64,000 nt of DNA from Aphelenchoides besseyi (GCA_024699855.1 JAMPIQ010000002.1:11594001-11658000), one strand, 5' to 3'; shown: positions 11,201 through 24,224, counted from the first letter of the stretch. A program made the numbers and translations. Notes: generated from the sequence alone by a model not told the origin.

Positions 11201-11588
11201 TAGCGGTCGTAATTCCGCTCACTATGCAGCTTTAGCGTCGCTTCCTGAATTTTTACTTCTGCTTTCATGGGTAGGTTTGACTTCTGTTATCATTCTTATT
11301 GTTCGAGTTCAGAATCAGGCAAACCTAACAAAGAAAGATGCAAACGGCAAGACCGCGTTGGATTATGCAATGAAAAACTCGGCTGTTAATTCGCAACTAC
11401 TTTCCGATATTCGACCTTCTAGTTCCGACGATCTGTCACTCTCGAACAATAACATTCCAGTTCAAGCGACATTGACTTCAGGCTTCAATCGTATTGATGA
11501 TCCGAACACGTCCGATGTTCGCAACGAAGATTCGCTTTCCGCTCGTCATTCGCAAACTTTTTCCCATTTGCCGTCAAGTGTGCTTTAA
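8248..11588 (+). CDS. AGAP / centaurin-gamma ArfGAP
   Basis: Multi-exon gene with the full AGAP domain order. An N-terminal helical lead is followed by a GTPase-like domain with P-loop GSMDSGKT (about 8572-8595). A low-complexity linker and a split PH domain (about 9930-10600) follow, the PH insert being Ser/Thr- and Lys-rich. The ArfGAP zinc finger is C-x2-C-x16-C-x2-C (about 10678-10750) with the usual [16 protein letters not shown] motif, then ankyrin repeats (about 11090-11400). AGAPs stimulate GTP hydrolysis by Arf proteins in endosomal and membrane traffic. It is close in architecture to the single AGAP/centaurin-gamma of other nematodes. AATAAA lies about 190 bases after the stop. The start at 8248 is the first in-frame ATG before the conserved lead. 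Confidence 0.9.
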
Positions 11589-12132
11589 GATTTGCCTTCT
11601 TTTGATCTCTTGTTTATCAGTTGCACATAAAAGTTCTTTGCAAATTTGGGAATTCACGAGCTATCTCTTTTTTCTTAAACATATTCATTATTGTAGTGGC
11701 CTTCAAGTGCTTTGTTACGGTAATTATGACTTGAAAATGTCCGCTCTTCATCGTGAACAATCTGAATTTTGTGTAAATAAACTTTTGCTTTCGAACACCG
11801 TTCGATCATTGTGAAAGGAAGACAACTCGACTGTCCACAGGTCTTTTAAGTTAAATTTAATATCAACAGGAGAGTTTATTAGCTACAAGCGGTGGGTGGA
11901 AATGGGAGACTGTTGAAACGGAATAGACGCATAAGAATACGAAAACATCCATGAAACTAATTGAAATGAAAGATTCTGCACACTTTTGACTACCTCTTCA
12001 GAAATTTAATTAAGAAAAATACTCGTAAAATGGCAAACGCATACGAAGAAATGTTAGCTATTGCGCAAAATTTCATAAACACATGTGCATATTTAACATG
12101 CAATCAAGAAACGATTGAGATACAAAGAGGCA
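11589..12132. other. Convergent 3' regions of AGAP and Cys-rich gene A
   Basis: Holds the AGAP 3' UTR (polyadenylation signal near 11776) and the 3' end of the minus-strand neighbour. No further gene seen. Confidence 0.5.
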
Positions 12133-14725
12133 TTATAGTAAAAGAATCGAACGTTTTCGTCTTCTGTACGTGGCGTTATCGGAACAACAAAAGCCATTAA
12201 TGCACGTATAACCTAAATTTCAAAACGTTAATCGTATTCGTTATAATCAACTACCTGAAGGACATTTCGGGTCGGTTGGATTGCACGGTCCGAATTGATC
12301 TTGTGGAGCACAGGTACCCGTTTCGAGACGATAACACTGACCACCATCAGGGCCCGAACATGCGTAACCTAAACAAAAATTCATCGAAATAAACAAAAAC
12401 AACCAACCGTCTGGACACAAACGAGTTCCTCCTTCGCCGCGAATACATGGACCGACTGGATCACCAGCAATATTCGGACAACACCATTGATTCGTAATGT
12501 CACAATTGAAGCCTGGATCCGGACACGTATTATCGGATAAACAAGGTCCATTTGAGTCGACTTGACTGCACGTTGTAAGGAGATTGGTACTGTTGGCGGC
12601 AGACGGTGGACCACAACATTGATTGTTGATGCATGCATATCCAACCGGACAAACGCCGTTAACACACGGACCGATTGCAGATGTGCCGATCGGACACACT
12701 AAATTCAAGAGTAATCAACGTATAATTGAAAACGGTGTTTTTACTCGATAATGTTGATGGACAACAAATATTGCCAGTGGTGCATGTGTAACCTTCACCA
12801 CATTTTCCACCAATACACGCACCAATCGCTTGTGACCCATCCAAACATCTCGGCGTTTGCGATGAATTCGTGCAACAAAGTCCTTGATTGCACATAAAAC
12901 CAAAGCCACATTGCCCGTTAACACAACCTCCTGCTGCTTGCGTACCATCCGGACATACTGTTAAAAACTTAGAACTCATAGCATAGAATTCAAATTACCT
13001 GTTGCCGGAACCACACGTTCACAACATAAATTGTTTCGACTACAAGCATAGCCACTACCACACCTGCCACCAATGCAATTTCCGCCTCCGTTCTCGCCAT
13101 CTGGACATCCTACAAACAGAAACTTAATAAGATGAAAAGTGAAATTGAAGAGGTACAACGAGAGCAAAAATCTGTTCATTTGTCTTCGATCGTCAACTGT
13201 TTTTAGGTTATTGGTCATTAATTTAAAACCCAGAAATAAGTGCAGTTATTTGTCGGCCGCATAGCTCAATTGGTAGTAGCGTTCGACTCCAGATCGAAAG
13301 GTTGGGTGTTCAAGTCACTCTGTGGTCAAATATCTTTTGGGTCAATTTTTTGGTTGTAAACAAAACTTTCACTTATTGTACAGCAGCTTTGTAGTACGTA
13401 AATGATTGGGCGTATTAGATACGAAAACAAAACCATTTTAAACAAACGAATTGATACACAAGAATGTTCGTTATAGAAAATGAATGTACAATATTAAAAG
13501 ACTTTTACAAGATATGCGGCATTCAGTCAGTAATAGCTTTTAAAGCCCGTGATAGATTTTCTCAGAAAGAGCTTTTATTGTTAAAGAAAGCGTGTTGTTA
13601 TGTTGAAAGAAATTCTTACCCATATTGCTATTAACGGAGTTTAACGATGACATCGAATTCATCGGATAGTATTGCTGTCGATCATCGCAATTCGAACACG
13701 GATAGGCTCCCACTGTAATGCGCAGTCGAGTGAATCGAGCTTGATTTCGAACTTACTTGGTCGTCGTGATCTCATTTGTTGAGACATATCGTCGGTTATG
13801 TAGTTGGGATAACGTTGCATCATTTGCATTCGCTGATAATAGTTGTTGTTTGGCATGTAGTTGTTGTAACTAGAAAATTGATGGAAACGAGCGGGATGAT
13901 GATGGTAATTGCGACGAGAAGGTGAGTGGTGGTGATGTTTCGGTTCGCCGATTGACATCAACATCGGACAACAAAGACTCGTTTTGTAGTCACAAACCAA
14001 TCCAGGCGGGCAACCGCCGTAATAACCGCATTTTATCGTTGAAGAAAAGCCACCGGTACAAAGCTCTTAAAATCAAAATTATCGAAACTTCAAGAATATT
14101 AGTTAGATAGGTACAAGACTATTATAACAATTGCAATAAAACCACGAAATTGCGGGATTTTATACAAAAAGAAAGAATCAGAGCTTTCAAAAGTAGTAAT
14201 GAAACTTGATAAACAACGTAAAATGATTTTCAATAGCTTCAAAGCCATTGTTTATTCTTTGCGCAATTAGTCAGAAACTGTATATGCTCGAGAGTAAACA
14301 GTCAAACTCACGTGGATCGATGGGTTTAATGGCATCTAAGGCTGAGACTCCGGCGTTGTTGATTGCATTGTTTGAGCCAACGTATCCCGGTTCGGACCAA
14401 TCATCAGAATACAATGAGCGAGGTACGTGTTTTACCGATGAGTTGACTACAAGGAATTTTGGAATGATTGGAAAATAACATACGTCGTGATGATAGTTCA
14501 ATCGTAGGATTTGTATTGATGGTAGTACAACAATAACCATTGTTACAAGTGCCCGTAATACACGGATTAGTTAGAGAACAACGACTGTATGTGCAACTTA
14601 ATTCAGCGGAAAACACGATCACTAAAATCCAAATTTAACTCGTCGTCTTAATCGAATCGACAACCTGTGGTGTATAACAAAAGATGAATGAATATCAGAA
14701 GAGGTTCCAGTTTGAGTGGTGCCAT
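12133..14725 (-). CDS. Secreted cysteine-rich repeat protein A (lustrin/EB-like)
   Basis: The ATG at 14725 starts a signal peptide (MAPLKLEPLLIFIHLLLYTT) that splices to a mature start rich in Cys. The protein then carries tandem modules of about 35-45 residues with the rhythm C-P-x-G ... G-x-C ... G-x-x-C ... C-C, broadly like lustrin or EB modules of extracellular matrix proteins, plus a His-rich segment near 13880. The last exon (after an intron at about 12252-12211) ends with the basic tail RRRKRSILLL at 12133. The reading frame that runs on past this intron and stops at 12247 is an intron read-through. Secretion and a role in cuticle, eggshell or matrix are inferred. Paralogue of the gene at 19113-22347, with which it shares module sequence and the basic tail. 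Confidence 0.75.
13255..13328 (+). tRNA. tRNA-Trp (anticodon CCA), slightly irregular D arm
   Basis: A 74-base cloverleaf. The seven-base acceptor stem GGCCGCA/TGTGGTC has two G-U pairs. The anticodon arm is TTCGA-CTCCAGA-TCGAA with anticodon CCA, the variable loop is AGGTT, and the T arm is GGGTG-TTCAAGT-CACTC. A TTTT run follows near 13335 as a Pol III terminator. The D arm reads gctc aattggtag tagc: one extra base compared with the usual form leaves three paired bases and a C-T mismatch. It lies about 40 bases upstream of a minus-strand exon, inside the span of gene A (intronic). Likely functional, though the D-arm change leaves some doubt. Confidence 0.8.
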
Positions 14726-15765
14726 GTGAACGGCTTACTTGTTCACTCAGGCACACGGCTAGCGAAATAATCTAAAGCAGATAGTATGCAAATAGTCGAA
14801 GTAAATACACGTCGTAAGAGTTATCGTAAGTTCGGATATTGGTGTAACAATTCGGAAAAAATTCGCGTAACATGTGACTGTTGGCGCGCGATGAATCAAA
14901 TGGAATCGTTGCGTTCAAATCAACTTCCGATCAATTCACTAATGGACGAGGATCATCAACAATCACGTCGACCACTTACTAGCGAATTTACGCGATGAGA
15001 TACGATTTACAAATCGGATTTTATTTCCTTGTACAATAAACGGATGAAGAAGTTGGGATTGAAGGCAGAAAGTGTAAGGCTTTTTGGGTTTCGTTTCCCA
15101 TACGTTTGATCAGAACAAAAATTACAACGTGCTATGGACATGTACGTAGGTCTCGTCCTCTGCAAATCTCTGAATCTCTACGTTGTGCGTTTAGCAAAAT
15201 GAACAAGCGACGACATGCTATGTGATCGGTTTGAAGATCCAACCCAACTCCTAAACCAACTTTGGCTTGTCCCGAGATATGTTTCGTCCGATTCACCTGA
15301 AGAGATTTCGACCCTCTTGAGTTGTTACCGCAGAAGATGAAAAAGTCTGAATCATGTGAACAGTGGTTAACATATGTATGTGTGTATCTTTTTGTTAAGT
15401 GGTTCGGACGATAACTGCGGTCAATTTCGTCTTTGGTAAACGCGGGTCAATACTGAAGTCATAACGCAACAAGTCGATAATATTGAACTTGGCTCAAAGA
15501 AACCGCGCGAAAAGCGGAATGACGGAAAAGCAGCGTCAAGTGGACAAGCCGAATTCTGCGAAACTGTACGCGACAGTTATTCCGAGTTATTGCGATTTAC
15601 AACCAGGATCTACGAACAACTCCAAACGTGAATCGCCACGTGTAATAAGACGACAAAAATTTAAGTTTATTATAAGTAGCTTCATAGTTGCAAAAGTTCA
15701 AGCGCAATAATTATTCTAAACACATACGAGATCTAACTACCGGGAAGATGTTATGTGAAAGTAGT
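14726..15765. other. Intergenic DNA between Cys-rich gene A and STAT
   Basis: No gene supported. A plus-strand 70-codon ORF (14786-14998) followed by AATAAA is open but matches nothing I recognise and has no splice structure. Confidence 0.4.
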
Positions 15766-18171
15766 TCAATTAATTGCCGCAACGGGCTTGTTTTCGAGTG
15801 CATAGCAGGTACTAAAATATCCGGGTGGTGCAGCCGAACTCCAACTCGCCGTGCGTTTCTCGCCCTGTGTTTCACGATGTTGCCAAAGCGAGGACAGCAG
15901 CTACAAAAGAACTAGTGAACGTGAATAGTGAACGTACTCTGTTAGGATAGATGTATTGAATGTAAGCGAAAGTTGGATTCGATCGAATTGCATCGGCGAT
16001 CGACGTGCCAATGGGCATTTTTTCGGCTTCGGTTTCATAGTGAACGACACGATGATCCGGTAGTTTGCAACTGATTTTCAGGTAACCAATGACCATATCG
16101 GAAAATCGAATTAGCATCGTTGGTCGAAGCGTCGATCGTAAGATTCGTTCCGATTGTTCTTTCGAGCAAAATCCGATTATTATTCTACAAAACTTGTGTT
16201 TGACTCTTTTGATAAGTTTACCCGTCATTCCACTGTTCCTGCATGTACTTATTGATTACGGAAGCGCATTTATAATACCACTCGAAAAAAACGCAGGGCA
16301 TTGGAGCTCCATCCTAAATTTGATAATAAATCTACAGTCTTCATTAGCAATACCTTGTCTTTGTGTGAAACAGTACGATTGAAAAAGTTTTTCTTATGCA
16401 AAATCCCATCAACCACACCGAGACGTCGTGCTAGATGCTCGAGATTGTCAACGGAAAGCGGACGCGGTTCAGGCAACTCGGTAATCAGATCGCGAACATC
16501 CTGTGGTTCTTGAATCAATGCGCCCCATTTAAGGTTGATGGCAACTTTCGCTTGTTCCCACGAAACTGCGTCGGGTACAGCCGATAAGATACCAGTCTAA
16601 ACGACAAACAACAAAAGTATTGCATTACAATGTTCACATACGCCTTCCGCAAATGAACGATTCCAAAATAATGACGCGTCGGCTTCCAACGATGAATGTA
16701 CAAGAGCAGCAACAGGTAAACTCAACTTGTAACCACTAACTTCAATGTACGTTCTCTCATCCAATCGACTGTAGTTGCCGAAATTATTCAGAAAAGGTCC
16801 CGTTTGAACTTGATAGGCGAGATAATAACGAAGAGAAGAAACTTTAGAACGACGAGTTCCACGTTTCTCATCTAATCCCGCATCAACGGCACTTCTCTTT
16901 TGTCCGCTTAGGTTTTCAACGAGACGCTGAAAATGAAATCATAGTTGTTCAAAATAAAGCTCATTACGATTCGATCGAATGTCGCTCGATACATTGGCAT
17001 TCCAGATTCGACTGTCGGAGCCTCCAAACGAAAATTGGCCTCGTTGTAAATGAGATGAAACGATTGATCGATAATAGCTTTTTGACATGGATCTTGTTGA
17101 ATCTGACGTGCCATATTTTCGCTAAATAACTTGAATGCATAACAACCAACTTTTTCAATCCAACCTTATCAAATCAACTCGAACGGTTGTTGCCGAGTTG
17201 CGAACACCCAAAGCTTCGCCGCCAAGCAAACGAATTTCAGTTTTGCATGGAAATCGAGTGCTTCGATAACTCTCGCTGCCTCGACATTTAACAAGTACCG
17301 ATGGCGGTTGCACCGAGACAATTAACGATTGCCAAATGAATTGTCGGCTGCCTTGAATAAGGTCGGTTCGCAATTTGCAGATTCGATTTGCAACTGCCAC
17401 ATCTTCGCTACCTAATGTTTGTTCGACGCTGACCAGTAGACCCATCAAAATGACAATTTGTCGTCCACATTCTTCGAACCTAAAATATTTCGGTCGTTTA
17501 CAAGTGTGTTAGCGTATCCAACTGAATATCAATGTTGTTGAGCTCGTCGTAATGTTTTCGAATAATTGAACGTGCTCCACAACTGATTTCTTTCTGTTTG
17601 ACCAACCACGCAACGAGTTTGTCCGCTACGAGACTGTGCATTGCCTGAGACATCATATGACACGAAGTTTCAATTTGTGCGCTAACATGCTTAAGAAACA
17701 ACCAATTCTTGTGATTTATATTCGCAACATACCAATTTGAGTTTCTCAATTTTGGCTTCCAACTCAAACATATATCCATGCAATTGACGAACTTCATCTT
17801 CGCTTGTCATCAGTCCTTGATTATTTGCATCTAAAGATATAAAGATTATACCATGGACAGTTATTCACCTCGAAATTTTTTGTTCAGAGCGTGCATTTCA
17901 TCTTGACGCATAAGAAGCTCATTCTTGGCGCTTATCAATTGGCCGTATAAATTTGTGCAATTCTGAATATTCGAATTACGAAACCAACTCAGAAACCAAC
18001 TTGGTTGGATTGAACGAATCCAGACAATGTATCAAGTCCTAAATCCGTGTACAGTTGTGTGGACATCATGTTCGAGATTGGCAACGGACGATGCGGATAT
18101 TCGTAGGAGTCGGTGGTTGAATCAGATGGCGAGAAGCGTAAAACTTGTTGATGCTCGAAACTTCTTTGCAT
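15766..18171 (-). CDS. STAT-family transcription factor
   Basis: Minus-strand multi-exon gene with STAT order. A helical coiled-coil region (about 17990-17490) is followed by the DNA-binding domain (about 17450-17160, with VQPPSVLVKC and IRLLGGEAL), the linker (about 16700-16270) and an SH2 domain (about 16230-15950) with the motifs KEQSERIL and LIRFSD. The start at 18171 sits eight bases after a tttcag acceptor, suggesting a trans-spliced first exon; ATGs near 18310 are possible but give unrelated sequence. The frame runs past the SH2 domain to a stop at 15872, but a 37-base GTACGT...TTGTAG intron there leads to a final exon ending at 15766. That exon contains PPGYFST, matching the usual G-Y-x-x-T activation-tyrosine site. 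Tyrosine-phosphorylated dimers bind DNA in the nucleus. Confidence 0.88.
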
Positions 18172-19112
18172 TTGAAACCCTGAAAATCTTAGAATGAAAA
18201 GTGAACAGCTACAAAAGCATTGCAAATACAATACACCATGAACATCGAAACTTAAACAGATTAGTGTTTGTAAATTCGACGAATAAATGTAAACAACAAC
18301 CGCTGTCACTCATTTTCGATAACCTCGAACAACATCAAGGTGCTTATTGATAGCCGTAAAAACGAGTGCCACGTTTTCGACGAATTCGTTAAGATGGTCG
18401 AAAAATGAATTTTACCTTTGACTCAGTTGATGAATTGAGTCGAGTGGTTCCTCCTCGACTGATAATCATCAGCATTTCCGACTGCCTACACGGCACTTGC
18501 ACGCCCCAACCGGCGGCACAAATCGTCTTAGAGAAAAAAAAACAGAAGATTGTTGATTACGAGAAAATTTATGCTCAAAATCTTAACCTATTTACTTACT
18601 TTCAGATTCCCGCTTTTCTATGCCTAGAATCTACTTCGAATCCCGATTTATGTAACAATACTCTTTGTTGTACAGACACAAATGAACGAACAAATAGTTA
18701 AACGATATTCGCTAGCAAGAATGAAAGTGAGATGTTTAAACTGATGGAGAAACAGTTGGGAAGTGTTGGCTAATGATCAAACTGAAAGACATTGCAATCT
18801 TCAAATTGAACAAACAATCGACAAGTTACTATTACGGGACGAACGAAATGTGCGTTAAAGAACTTCAACAGTTTTCAGTTTAATAAGAAAACTTCACAGA
18901 TTAATAAACAACTTAAAACAAGTAATTTTCAGATTTGAATTTAAAAGCAATGGGCACCAAAGTGTGTGTACTCGATTTTAATCGAAATGTTCAGAAATCA
19001 ACTTTTATCTAAGTGATGGACAAGGGTTGTAAAGCATGTGTTCAGAAAAGTATGTAGAGGTTAAAGGAAGTATATAGAATACAAACGAAGCTGCAAATGC
19101 AATTAAAAATGT
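18172..19112. other. Region between STAT and Cys-rich gene B
   Basis: Contains the STAT upstream region and the 3' end of gene B. A plus-strand 98-codon ORF (18405-18701) is open but has no recognised domain. Confidence 0.4.
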
Positions 19113-22100
19113 TTAATTAAAGTCCAATAATAGCGACCGTTTTCGACGTCGGAACGATCCATCTCGACAACACATACCGCCGTACGGCGAGAATCCCGGC
19201 GGACAAGGACCGCCATTTGCTGGCATTGGCAGCTGATCTTCTGGTGCACATGTTCCCGTATTGATTCGGAAGCATTGTCCGACGCCAGAGCCGGTGCAAG
19301 CGTAACCTTCAAACAAAAAACTTATTCCTTTTTATTTCTTTTGTTTATACCTTCAGGACAAAGTCGTGTTCCTGCTGCGCCTGTAATACATGGACCGACT
19401 GGATTGCCGAGAATTTGCGGACAACACCAATTGTTTCCTGTGTCGCAAGCATAGCCAGGCTCGGGACATGAACCGTCAAGTAAACAAGGACCGTTTGAAT
19501 CGATACGATCACAAGTTACGAGCGAGCTGGTATTGCTAACTGGAGGACCACAGCATTGGTTGTTAATGCAAGTGTAACCATCAGGACAACGACCATTCAC
19601 ACATGTACCAATTGAAGTTTGACCATTGGGACAAGCTAAAGTAATCGAATGAAAGATGGTATAGAAAGATTATAAGCTTACAGTTTAATGTTGATGGACA
19701 ACAAATATTACCGGTTGTGCACGTATAGCCAGTACCGCATCGTCCTTGCATGCATGCACCAATCGCTTGTGACCCATCCAAACATCTCGGCGTTTGCGAT
19801 GAATTCGTGCAGCAAAGTCCTTGATTGCAGGTAAATCCAACACCGCACTGGTTATTCACACATGCTCCTGCCGCTTGCGTACCATCGGGACAAACCGTTG
19901 CCGGAACAACTTGAGCACAGCAAACATTGCTTCCACTGTTGCACGAATAACCAGGACCGCATTGACCAGAAACACACGATCCACTAGCCGCACCACCGCC
20001 TGGGCATGTAGAATCTGAAATATTAGACGTGTTGGAGATCTTATATCTATGTAGCATTCAAAAATGGTGCCAAAATATTCCAATTTGTGCAAAAAGTAAA
20101 GAAAAGAAAATTGTGAAATAGTAACAAACACAACGGTTGTTGGTTATTGTTCGGACAGCAGAGATTAGTTGTTGGCATGCACTGGTAGCCGGTGGCACAG
20201 GTGTTTCCACTACAACGTCCATAAGGCATCAAACCATTCGGACAAACTAAATTAGTGGTGGGTGTGCAAGTGCGTAAAAAAGTTTGTTAACTGGTGCATA
20301 TAAACTTTTTTGTTGCAAAAGCTGTTAACTAGTTTTTTACAAACAGCAAAACTGTTATCTATTCGAATACAAGTTTTGTTGAACTTTACATCACTTACCA
20401 TAATTGAAAAATTGATTGCAACGTGGACACGGGAATTGATGCACTGAAACGAAGTTGTTAATTTTCATCTTCTTTACGATAATCTGTTAGTCGTCACAGC
20501 AAAAGGATTGAGTTTGTTATCGAAACTAACTTGCACGACGTTGTTTAAATGTCTGTGCAATTCCGCTCATCGTTTCGTCGGAATGTGTTGAGTGATGTGT
20601 TGAAGGAGGAGCAAATCGGCTGCCCGGCGGAATTTTACTGCTCGAATAACGAGCGGGAAAGTGATGAGAATGTTGGAAGTGTTGATGTGCAATTGCGGCA
20701 GACGGTGGCGATGTGGTGGGCGGACTTATTGTTACTTCGCTTAACGGCAACAAAAGCGGACAACAAAGTTTGGCGTGAGTATCACAAAACAGTCCCGGTG
20801 GACATTGAATGAAACTCAAACATCGTAAATTTGACGTGAATCCAGCGGCGCAACTTGCTGTAAAAGATCAACCGCCTTGCGGAAGGTTCAAAATGAATTG
20901 AAGAGTAAAGACAACGTACATGCATCTTGTGTTGCTTTGGCTACCATAGCGTCCAATTTGTTGATATCCAACGGAGATGCAGCAGGAAGTGAAGGAGACC
21001 AATCATCAGCAATAGTTAAAAAATTTGACAGGGTTAAAGTTTTGTTAGTGGGTTTAGCATCTGGAAAAGTTAACACACAGCAAAATGATTAGGATACAAG
21101 AAAGAAAAAACAGATTTTAGAATACTTACTTGACGGAATTGTTCTAGCAATTGACGGCGAGGATGAACAACAGTAACCGTTGTTACATGTTCCCGTTGAA
21201 CAAGGATTTGATTGCGAACATTGCGAGTAAGTACAAACTACACCGCCGCCTGTATTGGCCGGTTGTCCTAAACTGGCGGCTTAGTTGCGATTGATTTGTA
21301 TGGTACTCACTAGCGACATGTTGTCGGAATGTTTTCGGATGTCCAATACATGCTTGATGTTCGAAATTAAAAGCAAAACCCTGTTGACAATGTTTCTTTA
21401 TCCATTTATGCGTTCTGAAATGTTATCATCATGAATGATACGTTGACTTCCTTTGCATTTTTGATAAACTTCATGTTGTTTGAAATCAATTAAATGACTT
21501 ACAATGGATTGCATTGTAAATAAGAACCGGCGTCAGCGACATTTGGTTGAAGACACGCTTCGGGCACGTTGCAACTCCCTTGTTCTCGTGCTTGAAGATT
21601 TTGCTCTAAACCCGAAAGTTTTTTGTTTATTATAATCGAGGTTTTACCGCAAATGATCGGACCAGTGGGCATTTTAGCCGATTTTTTTGGATGTTGTTGA
21701 GCATCGTTACTGTCGGGAAATTGATAACCCATTGGGCCAAAAGATTTCAACGAAATTTGAGATGTTGCATCGACATGTGGAGCTTGTTGATTGTGAGCTT
21801 CTTGATTTGATGAAATCGTATTTGTGTTTGAATGGGACTTCACAACCCAAACTCCATCGGGATTAGATGGACTGAAATCGTTTTTTTGAAAACTTTCAAT
21901 TCTATTTCGTGTGATTAATTGCGCAAACAGCTAAATGTTCGCACGGGAGTGATAGTCACGCCTTGCGTCAATCACAATGGACAAGCGATGGACGATCGGG
22001 CTCGAACAAAGCGGCTTAAGTTTACTTACTCGCTTGCTTCGCAATGCAAAAAGAACTTGGTTTGTTTGCCGCCGATATTAACATCAGCAGAACCCATCTT

Positions 22101-22347
22101 GCACGGGCCTCCAATGACCGGTGTCGATTGACCAGCAGAAGAATGGACATTGTCTGAAAATTACTATCGGTTAAATCACTACAGCAGTTTCTGTTCAACT
22201 AGTCAACAATAAGTGAACATGTTGACGATGTCAATGCGCTTCACAAAACGTCATTGCTTGCTGCTCGCAAAGAAAAAACTTACACAAGAGAGTGACAAAC
22301 AGAAGTATTCTTAACCAGGAATGAAGTCCGGTGTGGAGGGCCATCAT
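19113..22347 (-). CDS. Secreted cysteine-rich repeat protein B (lustrin/EB-like)
   Basis: The start at 22347 gives a signal peptide (MMALHTGLHSWLRILLFVTL). Next come a non-repetitive N-terminal region with scattered Cys (about 22150-21330), a module ending CNNGYCCSSS matching one in gene A, a Pro/His-rich segment (about 20800-20560), and a tandem run of C-P-x-G...C-C modules (20230-19330). The last exon ends RRRKRSLLLDFN, so a basic RRRKRS tail is shared with gene A. Product: probable extracellular matrix, cuticle or eggshell protein (inferred). One 74-base stretch (19756-19829) is identical to gene A except for one base, suggesting recent exchange between the paralogues. Confidence 0.78.
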
Positions 22348-23899
22348 TTAGGGTGTTGGCCTTTTTAATCTGCAATTTGTAGATCGATTATTGTCGCAAT
22401 TCATGTATTACTCCGAAGAAGATTGAAGTGTTTTATTTAAATGGATTGCTGATTTAGAGTCTAAGGAACTTGAGTTCAATGGCCGTGCAATAAAAAGCGA
22501 TCAAACGTCAAAAACGGATTGGTTACAGAATTTGAATTGACGTCCGAATACTCACGTTAAAATAGAAATGAGATTGAAGAATTGAGGAATACATTGCTAA
22601 TAAGAAGCGGAGCTTGAAACAATCGTTAGGTTCAAGAAGCAACAAGAACTGTCGGATCATTTCGAATGCTTGAATGTCAAAGAGCTATTAACTTATTGTA
22701 TTTAGTCAACAAATCTTGTCTGGTCATTAAACACAAAGTTGTGTATTATCAAATGGTAACAGTCGAGATGTTTACATTGGAATACACTTGTGAATTGAAA
22801 GGAGCAATTGAAAATGGAATGGAAGTTGCCATTGAAAGTAATTAGCAAGTTTAAACAAAACTGAAACATGCGAATGACAATGGTCAGTGGCAGAAAGCGC
22901 GGAGAACAAAACCGTTTGGTTCGGTAACCGATTCGTTTGTTGGTATGCGGTAATGAAGAAAAACGAAGCAGTGGACCACATCGGTCGATCGCGTTCGATG
23001 CGGTTGCACTTCAGCGCGCGTTTACCGTCCTAGCCTAATTCCTTCTCGTCTTATTCATCAACATTTTACCATTCAGACCGTTTTCAAATCCGCCCGTCTA
23101 AACTTCTTTCGCATTTTTAACTCGTTCCTACATCCCCACCCACTAGTAATGCGAACTAATGACCGACATGGTAAAAGAGACTATTTGCGCAACAGAGCAC
23201 CACATAAAATTACAAATAAGTTGCGCACGCGCTTAAACTGCACGACGATCAGTTGAGGCTAAGAAAACCGTGATGAGGCGGAGCGGGTTTAAGTGATTCA
23301 ATAAGTGCGGGAATGACGAGCAATATGTTTGACTCAATGGCCACTTGTGGTTAATGAAACGAAATTAGAAGACGATCGGCCTGATCATCAACCGTTGTTT
23401 CGAAAACTTCAAATCGCCAGTCGATTTCCTGTAACTTTTAATTTGCGACAATCGCTTATTGTTGTCATCTGCTCCGCCTCTTATTCGACCGTAAACCACA
23501 TCGATCGAAATGATCGCGGAACGTCCGGCTAAAAGCAGATCACAAACAATAAGTATCTTCAGTAATTAAGTCCACTTGAATTTCATTGCGGAACTACTCG
23601 AAACCTTTAATTATAGAATAGTTTATCAACAGTCTGAACAAAACAAACAAGCATGAATCCTCGTTCAAAAGATTCAGAAAACTGCTATTAGGCAACGAAT
23701 GACTTAGTCAGACTTACCATAAACTCAAGATTATTATTAAGGATCCAGTAACGAAGTCGATGAATGAAATGTTCGTCAGTTGTTTCTGGAATGTACGAGT
23801 TTTGTTTAATTTAAATGTTTGACATTCAGTTTCTTGGAGATCCAAAAATGAGTTTACTGATACTGTAGCCTTAAATTACAACAAAGCTTAGCTATAACC
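22348..23899. other. Upstream region of Cys-rich gene B
   Basis: About 1.5 kb without a recognisable gene. It probably holds promoter elements for the divergent genes. No repeat or RNA gene found. Confidence 0.45.
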
Positions 23900-24156
23900 A
23901 TGCGTCTAAGGAAGCCTGGTGTTCGTATGGTCGTCGATTGGTCGTTGCGACAAGCTCTTACGTTGTTTTGTGTCTTAATCTAAAAGAAATTCAGTATCAA
24001 TGTCGATGGTTTTGTCGAGAGCGGATTGTTTCAGCCGACTGGAGTTTTGCTCTTCTGTCTGTTTTCATAGTACTCTCGAGTTCTCTTGCAGTTTGTTGTC
24101 TTGTTTTCCTTCTCCCGAACATTTTGCAAAACGGCTTTTACATCGTGGGACGATAA
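23900..24156 (+). CDS. Putative small single-pass membrane protein
   Basis: The ATG at 23900 opens a short exon. A GTGTCT...TTTCAG intron (about 23969-24041) joins in phase to a second exon with a strong hydrophobic segment (FALLSVFIVLSSSLAVCC) ending at 24156, about 63 residues in all. The stop lies only about 50 bases before the acceptor-like site of UFC1, so the pair could be an operon. No family recognised and the donor is weak. Confidence 0.3.
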
Positions 24157-24224
24157 CAAAAAATAGGGGACTGATGAATTTGTCAATAATCTCCGATTAT
24201 TTCCAGGTGTTTTGATTTGTCGAG

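Noticed and set aside
12247..12252. Stop at 12247 as the end of Cys-rich gene A
   Set aside because: A GT-AG intron starts just before it, and the true last exon has the same RRRKRS ending as gene B.
14786..14998. Plus-strand 70-codon ORF followed by AATAAA
   Set aside because: No homology recognised, no repeat elsewhere in the window, length expected by chance.
18309..18313. Upstream ATGs for STAT
   Set aside because: They give hydrophobic or stopped sequence unlike STAT; the ATG at 18171 follows a good acceptor site.
18405..18701. 98-codon plus-strand ORF between STAT and gene B
   Set aside because: Low-complexity Lys run, no domain, no splice context.
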